Made by a program: the position numbers and the translations under genes
Shown here: positions 44,992 to 58,140 of the stretch, one piece after another
Position numbering within the stretch: position 1 is the first letter of the stretch
Layout of the letters: every line of letters begins with the position of its first letter
Assembly: GCA_029961685.1 (NCBI GenBank)
Contig: JARWKL010000016.1
Coordinates: 15,196,157-15,260,156, forward strand
Length of the DNA: 64,000 nt
Direction of reading: 5' to 3'
From: Aristolochia californica
Lineage: Eukaryota > Streptophyta > Magnoliopsida > Piperales > Aristolochiaceae
Notes under the pieces: model-generated
The model's input: the letters and a program-made list of their open reading frames with translations, nothing else
Told to the model about the DNA's origin: nothing
Database searches by the model: none

Positions 44992-45282
44992 CATCGGAAA
45001 GTCTTGTCTTACCATGTTACCCTTTCCTGGTCCCACTAGTTGAGGATTCACAATGGCTATAATTACCACGTGGAAATTCCAAATAATTGTCTCAGGTTTG
45101 CTTTTATAAAAGTTCCTTTTGGGTGCGTAGAAAAAATAAATAAAAATTTGATCATTATTATTCAAAAAATAGTTAATAAAAAAAATTTATAACTATTTTT
45201 TAGAATAATAATACTCAATATTTTTTTTATGAGATTCCAAAACCTTTTAACTTGATTTATGGAAAGTATATTGTCTTGTACA
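44992..45282. other. Spacer between two transposons
   Basis: AT-rich; no feature seen. Confidence 0.4.
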
Positions 45283-46503
45283 GGGGGGGTTAGTCCACAA
45301 TGAAGTGGAATGAATTCCCCCCGCATTACCTAGTTCATAAAAAAATGGCGTTAGTGTAGAAAGACTTGAATTGAAGTGAAATTACACCATTTCATTCGCT
45401 TAGGCAAAAACGAGGGAAAGTTGTTTCCTACATATTTTGCGAATCATCAGCTTTCTCCGCACGATGCCCTCCCCCCTCTCCTCGGCCTTCGTCTCCCGAC
45501 GATCTCTGCTCCCTCCGCGATCCTTCAACAAAGTGTTTTTTTTCTCCTGTCAGCCTTCCTCCCTGTCAGCTTCTCTTCTCTCTCAGCCTCCCTCTTTTCT
45601 CCCTCTCGGCGTACTGTCGGAGCGTCACCTTAGTCGTTGTTGCCTGCCGCCGTCGCCGTTGCTAGCTAGCCCACCGCTGAAAAAGACAAAGACGATGTTT
45701 AATTTTTCCTAAGTTAAAAATTAAACCATCGTCATAATTGGTTTAATTATCCAATTAATTAAACCATTAGTTTTTCATTTTTTGTTAATATATTATTAAA
45801 TAATAATATGTAAAATATATATTATGTTATTGATAAATTAATATATTTATTTATTTATTATGTATTTTTTATTTTGTATTAAATAGTGAGTTTTAATGTT
45901 AAACTATATCTTATGTTATTAAAAAATAATTTATTTATTTATTATATTCACTTATGTTATTTTTAACTTTTTTATTTATTTTAAATAATTGATTCCAGTC
46001 ACACGTAATTAGTATATTAATGTATAATAAACTGTAATTATTAATTGGTTTAATTATCCAATTTCTATAATTAATTAAACCATTAGGTTTATTTATTATA
46101 TTCTCTTGTGTTATATTTTAATTTTTTGTTAATTTTTTATAATTTATTCTAGTCACACGTAATTATTGTTTTTAATTTATAATAAACTATAATCATTAAG
46201 TAATATAATATAGTTTTTCCTTAATTAGGATATTAATATATTCTAATACTACACGTTAAATCATTTATAAGTGTAGTACCCACGTTTATTTTTGTTAATT
46301 ATATGTTTAAGTATATATTCTATTTAAGTATATTATAAAAAGTTACTCATTCTCTTCTTTATATCATATTTTTCATTTGGGGGCACTAACACTGGAATCT
46401 GTTTTCCAGCCACTTGAACTTGTCTATACTAACACCCAAACATGAGTTGAAGTTGAATCAATTCATTTTACTTCAATTCAAGTTCATTGTGGACTAACAC
46501 CCC
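45283..46503. mobile_element. TIR family T element, non-autonomous
   Basis: Left end GGGGGGGTTAGTCCACAATG and right end CATTGTGGACTAACACCC are inverted. The inverted similarity continues inward for about 100 bp with repeated GTTAGT...AAGTTCA-type blocks. The interior has a pyrimidine-rich, GC-richer segment (45465-45700) and AT-rich flanks. No transposase frame; no convincing target duplication. Confidence 0.7.
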
Positions 46504-46960
46504 TTCACTGTGTTCTGATTACAATATGGCTTTTTGATTCACCTGAGCCCAGTTGAATTGGGAGGACTGACTTGAGTCTGGCCATTGAATCGATGAATTC
46601 TAAACCGATGAGTTTTGAATCGACTTGAATTGAATTTTTATGTGACTTAGTCAGGTCTCAAGTCTAAATAAAAAAACTCTATTTACACCTGAGTAAATTA
46701 ATGGTTAAAACCACGGTCAAATGCTTGATACTAGAACAAGTCTTATATTGTGAAGGTGGGATTGGACATTTTGTCTAGCCTCAAGGAACTTTTATTATTA
46801 ATCCAAACATTCCAAATGGATCGTACACGGTTAAAAGTTAAACTCAGGTTTTTTGCCAAGATTTGGATTGGTTGTTGAGATCAAAAGCCTAATCAATGGT
46901 CAAGATGAAGTTAATTGTACGAGGCCGCTACAAATCAAATTAGAGGATTATTTCATTTAA
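46504..46960. other. Gene-free AT-rich stretch
   Basis: No coding frame, repeat end or RNA gene recognised. Confidence 0.35.
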
Positions 46961-47830
46961 GTACCACATAAACACCCACACATGCAAAATAGGTGGTACA
47001 AGAGTCTTGCAACAAAGTGTCACCCAAACAGAAGAGGGTGATACACTAATGACACGTGGCGTTATAGGAAATCTCCACCTAAAGGAAAGAAGTGACAATA
47101 TTTTCAAATGAATGAGGTAAGGTGTCATGCTCTCGTGGGATGGGAAAAATCACATGCCAAAGTGTTCTTTTATCCTTGCATATGTAGCTAGTCAAGGAAA
47201 AAAAAGAGAAAACATGGGAAAGAAAAAGGTGGGGATGGTTGAACCACCCCCACCACCTATAAATAGAAGCATCCTTGAGGTGTTTGTGGATGACCTATGG
47301 GGGGAGAGGGGAGGTTTTTGGAGGGGAAAAAGCGCTGGAGATCTTTTGGAACTCCAGATTCTAAACACGGCTAAAATCTTCATAGAGGCTGCAAAAAATA
47401 GAAATTTTGTCATAACTTTGTCAAATTCCCCTGAAGTTGTCATAGAGCTTACAACAAGTAGATATTCTACTGCAACTTTGTCATCTTCCCAAAACCTGAA
47501 ATCTCAAATTAGTTTTGATCTTTATCAGATTTTTATAGTAAAGGTAGCAAAAGCAATTATTTTTGTCACTACCTTCCCACTATCTTTGGTGGTACTGGCA
47601 CAAAATTTTCTCATCAAGCACCAAGTGAAGATTAATTATAAAACTGAAGCTAGTTAACCAAGGGAGGCTACAAGTATCGATCAAGTCATTCAAGCTCAAA
47701 CTATGGGGATCGAATCAAATGACTAAATCAAATATATGACCCCACATAACTTGAAATCTTGTATCTTTCTTTATTGTTGTACTTACGCTTGAACCGCTTC
47801 GAGGACCGAATCCCTTTGTACATTAACAAT
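46961..47830 (+). mobile_element. Gypsy-type LTR remnant
   Basis: A TATA box, CCTATAAATAGAAG (47258-47271), is followed by typical gypsy LTR 3' wording. This includes AGCTAGTTAACCAAGGGAGG, CTTGAAATCTTGTATC and GTTGTACTTACGCTTGAACC. The last 240 bp resemble 52790-53045. Left boundary and LTR termini are not fixed. Confidence 0.5.
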
Positions 47831-49245
47831 TTTTGCATCCCTGATGAGACAATATCTAACCTTGCATCTCCTTCTCCATTTTCTCATTTTCAACCCATTG
47901 GTATTTTTCCGCAATGGTAAAAGAAAGGGAGTTAGCACCACCAGCTCAAGCCCTACTACCCAAGAATCCGACCCTTTGATCCAATTGTCGCTTACCCACA
48001 AATGTTGAAGTTAATCGACACATATTCAAAAGCTATTTCCTCTCAAAGGGCATCACCCACTCATGTCTTTTCCAAGGTTAGAGCTGGTCTGATCACCCAT
48101 TTGATGTCAAAGAATCTCTCAACCGATCAACCTTCTCTTAGGAGAGAGGACAACAACCAAAGTATTGTCTCCTCCCTGGAAAATTTCAAGGGCAAAGGAG
48201 TTATTCAAGAGTAGTTGCAACATCACCAATGCATATTCCTCTCCCCAACCTATCAAAGGTATAACTTCACTCCTCGAGCTCAACTCTGGTAGCCATAATG
48301 ATCATACATGTTGAGAAGTATTGCAATGTTGCTTCTCCAATTAGTGAATTGAATTTTTTATCTTCCTCAAAGGATGCTTCACATATTGTGTCATCTTTCA
48401 TCAAAGTTACCACCATGATGACTCAAGAAAAACACTTGAGGAGCACATAACTGAACTCCACCAAGCGATGAAGGAATGGGTAAACAAATATGCCCAAATT
48501 GCTCAGTTCATGGAGAAGTTAGAAGTTCAAGTAGATAATTAAGGAAAACCCTCTCAACTATAAAGACAAACCATCTACAAACCCTTCAGCCAATCTGCTG
48601 ATAGAGATCAAGATGATCGGGATAAGAAAAGTCATGTACACTTGTAACTCTACATTCGTGTACATCCTTTTATCATTTTTAACTATAAATACATGTATTA
48701 ATGAAAGTAATACTATCAGAAAATTATTCTTTTTATCTTTATTCTATATGGTATCAGAGCTTATGATTTGATTTTTCTCTCTACCCCACCGCCGATGACT
48801 GGTTGAGTCTCGACCTCCCGACGCCGAGCTCAATCTCTAGCGAACATTCATGTACATCCTTTTATCATTTTGTAACTATAAATACATGTATCAATGAAAG
48901 TAATACCATAAGGAAAATATTCTTTTTATCTTTATTCTATATCTTCTTCCTAACCAATATAGGACTTTTGGAGAATTCAAATTGGCTGAGGGCAGATGCA
49001 TTACAATGGACACTCTTAATATGATCACCAACAGTGTTGTTCGAAGCGGTCCTCTTGTTGACAAGGGACAAGTGTCTCAAGACTATGTAAGGCCCTACAG
49101 TCGGCGTATCCAAGAACTTAAGATGCCTCTTGGGTATCATCCACCAAAGTTCTAGTAGTTCCAAGGTGATGGAAATTGGAAACAACACATTGTCCATTTC
49201 ATTTAGACTTGTGTTGACCGTAGGTTGACTCCCACATTGCTTTTG
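47831..49245 (+). pseudogene. Gypsy gag remnant
   Basis: Around 48420-48540, EEHITELHQAMKEWVNKYAQIAQFMEKLE is coiled-coil-like gag sequence. At 49005-49245, MDTLNMITNSVVRSGPL, PYSRRIQELKMPLGYHPPKF and FQGDGNWKQHIVHFI match the conserved gypsy gag block preceding the retrotrans_gag domain. Stops break it, and a small LTR-like repeat pair is inserted at 48653-48942. Confidence 0.55.
48653..48942 (+). mobile_element. Miniature LTR pair with primer site
   Basis: Two ~97-bp direct repeats, beginning CATTCRTGTACATCCTTTTAT and ending TTTATCTTTATTCTATAT, lie at about 48653-48748 and 48847-48942. TGGTATCAGAGC (48749-48760) directly follows the first copy. Only about 98 bp lies between them, so this is a TRIM or the extreme deletion form of an LTR element. 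Confidence 0.6.
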
Positions 49246-49689
49246 ATGGTAATAAAACTTAATTGAACTAATAACTTGAAAATCCAAGTATTTCATATAA
49301 TTCACCTTCAAAAGCATCCCAAGGTCTAAAGCGTCAAAGCCAAATTCAAGACCTCAAGCACAATTGAAGAACATCTCTTAAAGAAGCACCCACAAGGAAG
49401 AAAACAACGAGAAGACTCGAGTTTAACAGTTATAGACAAAATATCTAAACTCAGGCAATTTTTGTAAGAGAGCATTCCAAACTTCCTATTCCTTAAATAC
49501 ATTTGTGAAATCAAAGTTTTAGGTTATAAATTGTATATGGACATGTTTAGGATCATCATAAAAATATTTAGAAACATGCTAGACCACTTAGAGAAAATTT
49601 TCCATGCTTTAGAAGGTCTGCATTTTTAAACTGGCATTGGAATGATTTATCAACCATTGGTAATGATCGATCATCAAGAACAATGCAAG
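49246..49689. other. Gene-free stretch, probable gypsy remnant
   Basis: No motif recognised; contains one TGATCGATCA near 49667-49676, linking it to the region at 51267-52790. Confidence 0.3.
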
Positions 49690-51266
49690 TAGGGGTGGCA
49701 TCGAACCAAGTCGGTTCGCAAGCGGCTCGAGCTCGGCTTGGTTTCGGCTCGGTTCGATTCGATTTATCTGGATCTCGAACTAAATTCGAGATCTTCTTCC
49801 TCCTCTCGTCACCATCGAGCCCCTCCCATCCGCCTCTATCGCCGTCGGTTCGATTTCTTCCTCCCCTCGTCTGTCTTCGCCTCTGTTTTCATTGCTGTCG
49901 CTGCCTCCGTAGCAGCCGTCATCCCCGACGATAGGTCCTCGCCGGCGCTGCTAACCCCCTTCCCTCCGCGGGTCTTGGCAGAAAACCAGAACCAGAGATA
50001 CCTAAGTTAAGGGGAGAAATAATTTCTTCCCCCCTCCCCCTAGTTGTCCCTTCCTCATGTTTCTTGAAGAAATTGAAAATACATTTTAGTAGGAATACAT
50101 TTCTAGGGACTATTAGTACCTCATTTTTTTGTAAATATTTTTCTAATTGAAAATTCTTATTAAAAATCATATAATTTTGTAAGTATGATTTTCCTGCCAA
50201 GATGGGCTAGAAAATCGTATAGAAATTTTTTGAATAAGTATTTGACAATTGATGATGTAATATTTTTAGTATGAGGCAATTTTCATAGCAATTTTTTGTT
50301 TGACATTTTATTTGATTAAAAATTTATTGATAAGTATAGTAATATATTAGATTGATTATTAATTTTTATTTATTTCCCTAGAAGAGGCAATAAGAGGTCC
50401 ATTTAACTTTCCTAAGAAAATTTTAAAATATTTCATGTAATTCTCTAATAAGTCACTAAAAGTAATAGGATTTTATTTAAAGATTTTTTTTGGAAATATG
50501 TATCATAGGAAAAATATTTCTAGTTTTTCCTAGAATTTAAAATTTCAATTAGGGGTACTAAGGAGGCCATAGTAAATTTATGGCTAGAGTCAAAAATTAA
50601 AAAATAAGCTAGACAATATTTGGGGTAAAAAAGATTAATATTAGTGTGTTCTAATCCATTATCGAAATTCAATCCCAAACCTCCCCTATCAGTCTTTTTT
50701 TAAAATATATGCATAATTATTTATATAATTTATTTGACATATATTTTATGTAGAATATTAAATGTAGGTTAAGCTCGAACTCGGCTAGAGCTCGAGCTCG
50801 ACCTTGGTTAAAATTATTAGGCTCGAGCTCGATTAAAATTGTAGGCTCGAGGCTAGGGTCTGCTCAAGCTCGAGTTCGAAATATTTAAATCAAATTCGGC
50901 TTAAACAAGGTTCGGATTCAGCTGGATTCAATGCTACCCTTATGCCCAATATTAAGTAGAGGTCATTCCCATTTTTATGTAAAATGTATGCATAATTTTA
51001 TATACAATTTATTTGACATGTATTTTTTGAAAAAGTTTTAAATGTATGTTGGAGCTCGAACTCGTGACATGTATTTTTTGAAAAGTTTTAAATGAATGTT
51101 GAAGCTCGAGCTCGGCTCAAACTCGGTTAAAATTATTAGGCTCAAGCTCGATAACAATTTTAGGCTCGAGCCTGGGCTCGGCTCGAGCTTGAGTTCAAAA
51201 TATTTAAATCAAGTTCGGCTCGAACATAGGTAGGTTCGGGCTCGACTTGGCTCGATGCCACACCTA
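49690..51266. mobile_element. hAT-like non-autonomous transposon 2
   Basis: Ends TAGGGGTGGCATCGA...CGATGCCACACCTA are inverted and match element 1 (42727-44983). Subterminal CGAGCTCGGCTC-type motifs are dense on both sides. A GC-rich 5'-UTR-like block (49800-50000) and a shared AGATACCTAAGTTRAGGGG segment also correspond. Flanks AATGCAAG and CGTACAAG agree at only 5 of 8 positions, so the target duplication is decayed. Confidence 0.75.
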
Positions 51267-52790
51267 CGTACAAGTCAGACATATAAAGTATGATCGATCA
51301 ACCATAGTCAATTGATCAATCATCCAGGACATACCGTTTCATGATATAACGCATGATCGATTATTGCACTTGGATTGATCAATCACTACTATCTAGGCAA
51401 GCGCAATTTTCATGGAATGATCAACTGGCAAATGCATCTTGTTGAAAGACATTTCAAAGGGGCATTAAGATAAATACCATTCCCACATCTAGGAGATGGC
51501 AAAAAGGTGCAAACTAGTGTCCTTCTCATAAGGATAACACAAGGGTGTAATTAGAGAAGATGATGTGTGTCTACTTATGTCTTTTTCTTTTGAAAGCTTG
51601 TAGCCCTACGGGCAATGTAGTCATTGCAACCTTCCTTCATAAACTATTTTTTTAAATGTTTCATAAACTATAAATAGAGGCTAAAGGCTAGGGATAGATC
51701 ATTAAGTTTCCCCTCTTCTCTCTTGAACTCGTCCTTACTCTTTTCTCTCAAACCGTCTCTCTCTCTCTTCATCTCCATAGTTGTCCTTCTTTTCTTCTCC
51801 TTCTTCCTTTTCTTTTTTTTTCTTCTTTCTCCCCCCCCTCTCTCTCTCTTGGCCAATTACCTATCAAGGGATCCTAAATCTAACACATCTCAAGACCTCA
51901 AGAATGAATCATGTGTCAATTCATCTTCAAGAAACACCCACATGTGAAAGAATGAAGACTTGAAGATTAGAGTCTAAGTTATATGGATAAGTCTCAAGAA
52001 CTTTAATCATGTAAGAGGACACTAAAACTTCAAATTGGAGGTACATATGAGTTTTTAGGAGTTTTAGGACATATATCATTAAATCATGTTTTTTAATGCA
52101 TATCTATGTTTTAAACTTGTTAAAAATTCTTAGGATAATTTTAATCATGCTTAGAAGCCTAATTTGGAAAATTGGCTATGGCATAATTGATCATTATTTG
52201 GTAATGGTTGATCACAACTTGTGCAAACAGTTAGGCAACATAAAGCATGATCGATCAATCAAGTGGATTGATTGATCAAACAAAACTATGCTAGAATGAG
52301 CTATAAAGCACAATTAGTGATTCCCATTGCATAGATTGATCATACATGTCTATGCATTTAAAAAATTATATGACATGATCGATCGTACCTGTGTATTATC
52401 AATTAAACAGAACTATACCAAAATAGAACGTAAAGCATGATCCATCATGCCCACACTATTCATTGATCATGCTTAGGTTTCTAAAACAAGAGCTTCAATG
52501 CATGATAGATCAATCGTGATCGACATGATCGATCATACCTGTGTATTATCAATTAAACAAAACTATACCGAAATAGAACATAAAGCATGATCCATCATAC
52601 CCACACTATTCATTGATCATGCTTAGTTTTCTAAAACAAGAGCTTCAATGCATGATAGATCAATCGGGGACGATTGATCGATTAACTTAAGATTTCTAGA
52701 GGCTTGCAATGCAATGATCAATCAATTAGCCTAGGGACTCTTACAAATATAGTTGTTACACCCGATTGATTGATTACTACTTTGTCACCA
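51267..52790. repeat. TGATCGATCA-rich region with 150-bp tandem duplication
   Basis: Variants of the palindrome TGATCGATCA/TTGATCAATC occur more than a dozen times. A unit starting GACATGATCGATC is duplicated in tandem at 52372-52521 and 52522-52670 with few differences. A TATA-like ACTATAAATAGAGG at 51668 suggests an LTR within. Probably the gypsy element's non-coding part; no coding frame. Confidence 0.65.
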
Positions 52791-53045
52791 TCTTTGGAGC
52801 CACTACCGTAATATGAGTCCAAATTTCCTCATAATCACCAAGTTGAGACTACCTATAACACTAAAGCTAGTCAACCAATGGAGGTTGCAATTCACCCATC
52901 ATGTTATTCAAAGCTCAAATCACATTCCTACGTGGAGATCAAAATCAGAGGATTCAATTATTTATAGGACCCTAAATCACTTGAGATCTTGTAACTTTTT
53001 TTGTTGTACCTACGGTCAAACCACTTTGTAGATCAAATCGCTTAG
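52791..53045 (+). mobile_element. Gypsy LTR 3' fragment
   Basis: AAAGCTAGTCAACCAATGGAGG, CTTGAGATCTTGTAAC and GTTGTACCTACGGTCAAACC parallel 47590-47830. Cut at 53045 by a TRIM. Confidence 0.55.
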
Positions 53046-53334
53046 TGTGAAGTTGGGTCCAAAGCCCATCCCAAAATGACAAAGTTATGAAGCCTTTTTC
53101 TCAACTAATAAACTCACGATGTTTGGACATACTAATCCATGTGGGACTATTCTTTAAAATTTTGCCTCATGTGTAGGTCCTCTTTTGTGGCTCTGTGTGT
53201 GGATAATTTAGGCGGATACCCACGTATGAGTACCTACTCTGATACCATGTGAAGTTGGGTCCAAGACCCATCCCAGAATGATTAGCTAAGTTAGAAAGCC
53301 TCTTTCCCAACCAATAAATCTAAGATGTTTGTAG
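53046..53334 (-). mobile_element. TRIM-3, same family as TRIM-1, without tRNA
   Basis: The left LTR TGTGAAGTTGGGTCC... is 53046-53159. The primer site (ACTCTGATACCA, minus-strand TGGTATCAGAGT) is 53236-53247. The right LTR starts at 53248 and is truncated at about 53334. The 88-bp interior contains GTGGCTCTGTGTGTGGATAA and ACGTATGAGTACCTACTCTG, the ancestral form of the TRIM-1 interior lacking its tRNA and RT pieces. Confidence 0.78.
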
Positions 53335-54883
53335 TTTCCCAGAGATAGCTATCTCACTATTTCCCACATCTCTGAAACAGGCGAAGGGGAAAGTTTGGAG
53401 ATTGAATTCCTCTGAATTGTTCCCTATCTAAAAAAAAAACACCATGATTATATAAATTTAAGAGGCTAACAATTGAGAATGCATAAACCCATCAAGTGAC
53501 TGTGAAGACGCAACTCACATGGCTCCGAACAATAATCAACACTCAAAAGTCAAAAGGGTGTCCTTCCGATGCTTTAAATTTTTCAACAATGGGGGCATAG
53601 TTTCCCTTTGGAAATGGATCAAAGCAAGGAGGGTCGGGTCGGTCGTCACCTCAAAATAGCCTGAGACTTTGATTCATCAAATAGTTGGGAGTCTTTTGCT
53701 ATGGAGGAAGCCACTTCAATCTTCCAAAATACCGCCGCTTGCAATTTCATATAAGCTGCATTTTTTTAAATGGTGCCACTTTAAATGGTCCTTAATACCA
53801 AAACCTTTAACCCTAATGGTCCTATTCCAAAATTGCTACAGAAATTCAAAATTCTTTCTCATGCACTCACTAATCCATTTAGGACTATTTTAAAAAAAAA
53901 TATACATACAAGACTATTCTTTAATAAGATAATTAGTTAAACAATTAAATTTTTAAAATAAAAAATTTACATAATAAACCCATCTTTCATACTTTCACCC
54001 CTAAATAAATTTAGGTTATCTATAAAGAATTCCATTATAATGTTTATTAGCACCACTCAATATGTAAACAATGGCAGTTGAGGTTAAAAATTATTGTATC
54101 TTACAAAGAGATTTTATGCCCAAAGATGTATAATGCAATTGTACCCATGAAATTGAGACATGTTGGATGTTATACATCACAAAAAACTATTTTTTTTTAT
54201 ATCCAAATTATGGAACATTGATATGCTCATCCTAAAGTACTCTTATGGATAATTTACTAGCTTTGTTGTTTACGTTTAGAATAAACCTTCCCTTTAAAAC
54301 TACATAAAAAAAACATATTACCTCATTTATATTGTTCATTTTACTTATGGAAATAGAAAACAAAAAATTGGTTTCAGTTAATTTGTTACACAACCTCAAG
54401 CTACACAAAGAAGTTTTAGCTTAGAAGTCATGCCCAAGGAAAATCAACAAGAAGAGATGTCCACACCCATGCAAATCAATGCAAAGGAGACATCCATCTC
54501 GCTCATGCAAGCCATCCAAAAGGGGACGTCCCCATGCATGGATGAGTTTCAACCATTGAAGGATTTTCTAGAACAATTTCTCCTACAATCACTCAAATGA
54601 GGGATCCACTACATACTTCATTAGCTATTCAAGATTCTGCTACAAATCCTACTCAAACAATCCAAATAATTCAAGGACAATTTTTCTCATCGATCACTCA
54701 ATCAAAGGAAGAGAATCGAAGACAGATCAATCACTCAAGAGTAGAGGATCAAGTTCCAAGAATCATGGAAGATGAATGGAAGGAACTACCCATTGATTTG
54801 TACAAATTTTTAAACACAACAAGGAGCCTATTAGTAAGGAAAATGATGAAAGATTCAATTTTTCTAGAGAAAGTGGTTTTACA
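53335..54883. other. Gene-free stretch with one TRIM LTR relic
   Basis: Mostly AT-rich. CTCACTAATCCATTTAGGAC near 53867 matches the TRIM-1/3 LTR end. An open frame at 54597-54890 resembles no family I know. A poly(A) stretch at 53431-53440 may end a small retroposon. Confidence 0.35.
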
Positions 54884-55753
54884 GTGTTAGTCATGGTGAA
54901 ATTTCACTTCACCTAGAGAATGAATCACCTCATTTCTTAATAAAATGATGGAAATGTAAACTCCACCTCTCATCTTAGAATTTCATGTTTCATCGTTGGT
55001 TGCCTTTGAAGGTTTTCACATTACTCCCTCATCCGCCATTGTTCTTCGTACTTCCTTCTTCTTTTTATTGTTTATTTTTTTATTTTTTAATAAATTTCAT
55101 AATTACTAATCAGATTGATTAAAAAATGATGACTATTAAAATATTTTTTTAATTGAATACTTTAACTATATAAAATAAATGTGAATTGAATTCTAAATTA
55201 CCTTTATGATTTAAATGTATGTTATCAAATTAAAAAAATATTTTATAACCATAGTAGTCAATACCAGATTTATGTCAAATAATAAAAAAATATTTATAAT
55301 ATATAATGACTTATAATAGCATGAATGCCCTCTTTCTTTGGTTATTTTATCATTGATCTATTTTATTAATAAATTCCTTCTACACTTGCCATAATGTTAA
55401 CTAACTAAAAAATCTACATTCTAGTGTATCTATTGGCCACACTAACATAAAATTGTTCATTCCCCATGGAAAGTCGTTCACCTTAGAATTCACTTTCACC
55501 TTCTCTTTTCCTAGGTGATCTACTTTCTAACTGCACTAACCCCTTCTGCCCCATGACACTAAGATACATCAACGAGAGGAATTTTATAGCTTTTTATTTC
55601 CTTTTCTAGGGTTTTGAAAAACTATATAAACCCTTGTACTGTTTCTTCTACACCTTGAATTCATTCAAGCAATTATTTTTGTTCCTCTCTTTGTGGTTGA
55701 AGGCTTATTCTTATGCATTGTAGCTCCATCTCAATTCCTCCATGGTTGCTACA
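54884..55753 (+). mobile_element. Putative 5' LTR of copia G
   Basis: TGTTAGTCATGG at 54884 to GGTTGCTACA at 55753, with a TATA box, AACTATATAAACCC, at 55619. TGGTATTAGAGC at 55763-55774 is the primer site. The left end is a guess from the TG...CA rule. Confidence 0.4.
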
Positions 55754-58100
55754 ATTTTCTAGTGGTATTAGAGCAGAAGGTTTGATCCTAGGAACATTAC
55801 TCCTCTTTTTAGTAGAAAGGTATTTAACTTCGTACATATTTCATTCGAGTTCATTTCTCCTTCCACTTTACCACTCTTGGAATTTCTCTTCTTCATTCGA
55901 GTCTCCTCTTTCTTGTTAATCCATCATTTTTCAAAATTTTTCAAACACGACTTTAAATGCAATCTCAGTGCATTCTAATGAGCCACACACTTGATCATTC
56001 AATCTTAGCAATGATTGCAAGTAACACTTTAGTCAACAAGTAACCAAGGAATAAGAGTAATTAACAATTCCATCCAACATAAGATAAGTCATCTAAACAT
56101 ATTAATTTCACTCAACAAGGCAACAACAACAACCAGCCATTTCAACAACAAGAAGCAACGATCATCCACCTCTCATTCTAATGGTACACAATGTCAAATT
56201 TGTCACAAAGCCAACCACACCGCTGAAACATGATGTCATCGATTCAATCAACATTATCAACTAAAAAATATTTCAAATGTTGTAGCAACACTCACCATAT
56301 CCAAATTTAAAGAAGATTCACAATGGTTTAGCGACACTGGTGCAACTACACACATGACAAATAATCCAGGTGTGTTCTCAAACCCTTCAACTTATATTGG
56401 TACAAAAAACCAACAAGTAGGAGATGATAATGTTCTCCCTATAAAAGGTAAATGAAAAGTGCAATTGTCATCTTGTATTGGTTCCTTTTTTTTTTTTTTC
56501 CAACAATGCCTTCTAGTTTCACAAGTAAAAAAGAATCGTATTTTATTTTCCAAATTTATAGAAGATAATAACTATTATATGGAGTTTTGCCCAAATTGTT
56601 ATCATGTGAAGGACACTTGGAGTGGAATAACTCATACCAATAGGCCAATGACTATTGGTTTATACCTATTCCCTGAAGAAGAAAAAACCTTTGGGGTTAG
56701 AAAGGCATCACTGTCTATGGTGTGGCATCATAGGCTTGGACATCTATCTTTTACTTTAATTTCATCTTTAACCAGACAACAAATTCTTCCTGATTTAAAT
56801 TCATTTTTAAAAACTTGTGTTAGTTGCCAAATGGAAAAACAAACTAAATTGTCTTTTGATCGTGTTGAACATAGGGCTTCTAAGCCACTTGAATTAGTAC
56901 ATTTTGATTAATGAGGACCGTCACCTTTGATTTCTAAATATGGTAATAAATATTATATTATCTTTGTAGATGATTGTAACATATTTGTTCTGATGTATCA
57001 TTTCAAAAATAAGAATGAAACATTTAGTATGTTTGTTAAATTTTGAAATATGGTGAAAAATCAATTCTCTTCGTGGGTAAAAGTTCTTCATTTGGATGGT
57101 AGAGGTGAGCACATGAACTCTCTTTTCAAAGAATATGTAGTTCGATATGGTATTTTTCATCATATTCCTTGTCCATACGCTGTTGAGCAAAATGGAATGA
57201 CCGAAAGAATTCTTAGACATATAGTTGAAATGGGACTAGCATTGTTATATGGAAGCAATGTTCCTACTAGTTTTTGGATTGAATCTTTTCAAACTACACT
57301 TAACTTGATTAATCGACTTCCTATTGTTTGCTTACAAGGTGAAACTCCTTACTCTTTATTATTTGATAACTCTCCTAACTAACCTATTTGTACTTTGGAA
57401 TGTTTATACTTTCCTTTTTAACGACCTTTTAATAAAAACAAATTTGAACCCCACTCTCTACTTCATGTTTTTCATGGGTTTCATGATTCTTATAAAGGGT
57501 ACCAATGCTTTTGTCCATCCCTCAATATTTTTTTTATCACTCAACATGTTGTTTTTGAAGAATCATGTTTTCCATATACATTATTTGAAAAATTAAGAAT
57601 TACTAACCCTTTAACTCTTAGTGCTAACGATTTTATCAAATCATTAGACAAAACATCCACAACTTCATCTACTCCTTTACTGTCAAATTCTTATGAAATC
57701 TATGTTCCTAATCCTTCACCCTTATCACAAAATACTCTCTTAAGAAATACAAGTCCAACACTGTCCATCTTTCTCTCCACCTTCTGGTAATATTTAAAAT
57801 GTTCTTCCTATTTACCCCTTCATCTCATCCTCTACCTAAACAACCTAATCATCATCCTATGATGACTAGAGCAAGAGTAAGGCAGCTACCTCATCTCTTC
57901 AAGTTCATGTAGTCACACATTCATCTGAGCCTATATCATATAACTGGCCCTTATACTTTCCCAATGGAATGATGTCATGAAAGTAGAATGCAATGCTCTT
58001 CAACGAAATAACACATAGGAACTCATTTCTACATGTGCAAAAATAACATGGATTCAATTTCAGGGATGACCCATTATATTTTATTTGGATTTTGATTGTT
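55754..58100 (+). mobile_element. Copia G gag-pol remnant
   Basis: Plus-strand copia domains in order: CCHC knuckle CQICHKANHTAETC near 56190, and protease with WFSDTGATTHM near 56325. The pre-integrase block follows (MVWHHRLGHLSF; CVSCQMEK, 56715-56840). Integrase comes next: DDCNIFV, LHLDGRGEHMNSLFKEYV, and GIFHHIPCPYAVEQNGMTER at 57150-57210. The start of RT (VMKVECNALQRNN, near 57975-58015) is last. It then breaks off. Several stops and a frameshift; a different lineage from copia A/B. Confidence 0.8.
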
Positions 58101-58140
58101 CAAATATCAATCGAATTCCATCCCTCCCAAGGCATTCGGC

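Noticed and set aside
48937..49317. 126-codon minus frame
   Set aside because: Complement of the gypsy gag remnant, which has recognisable wording on the plus strand.
54597..54890. 97-codon plus frame
   Set aside because: No domain, in decayed repeat sequence just before a putative LTR; kept only as unassigned.
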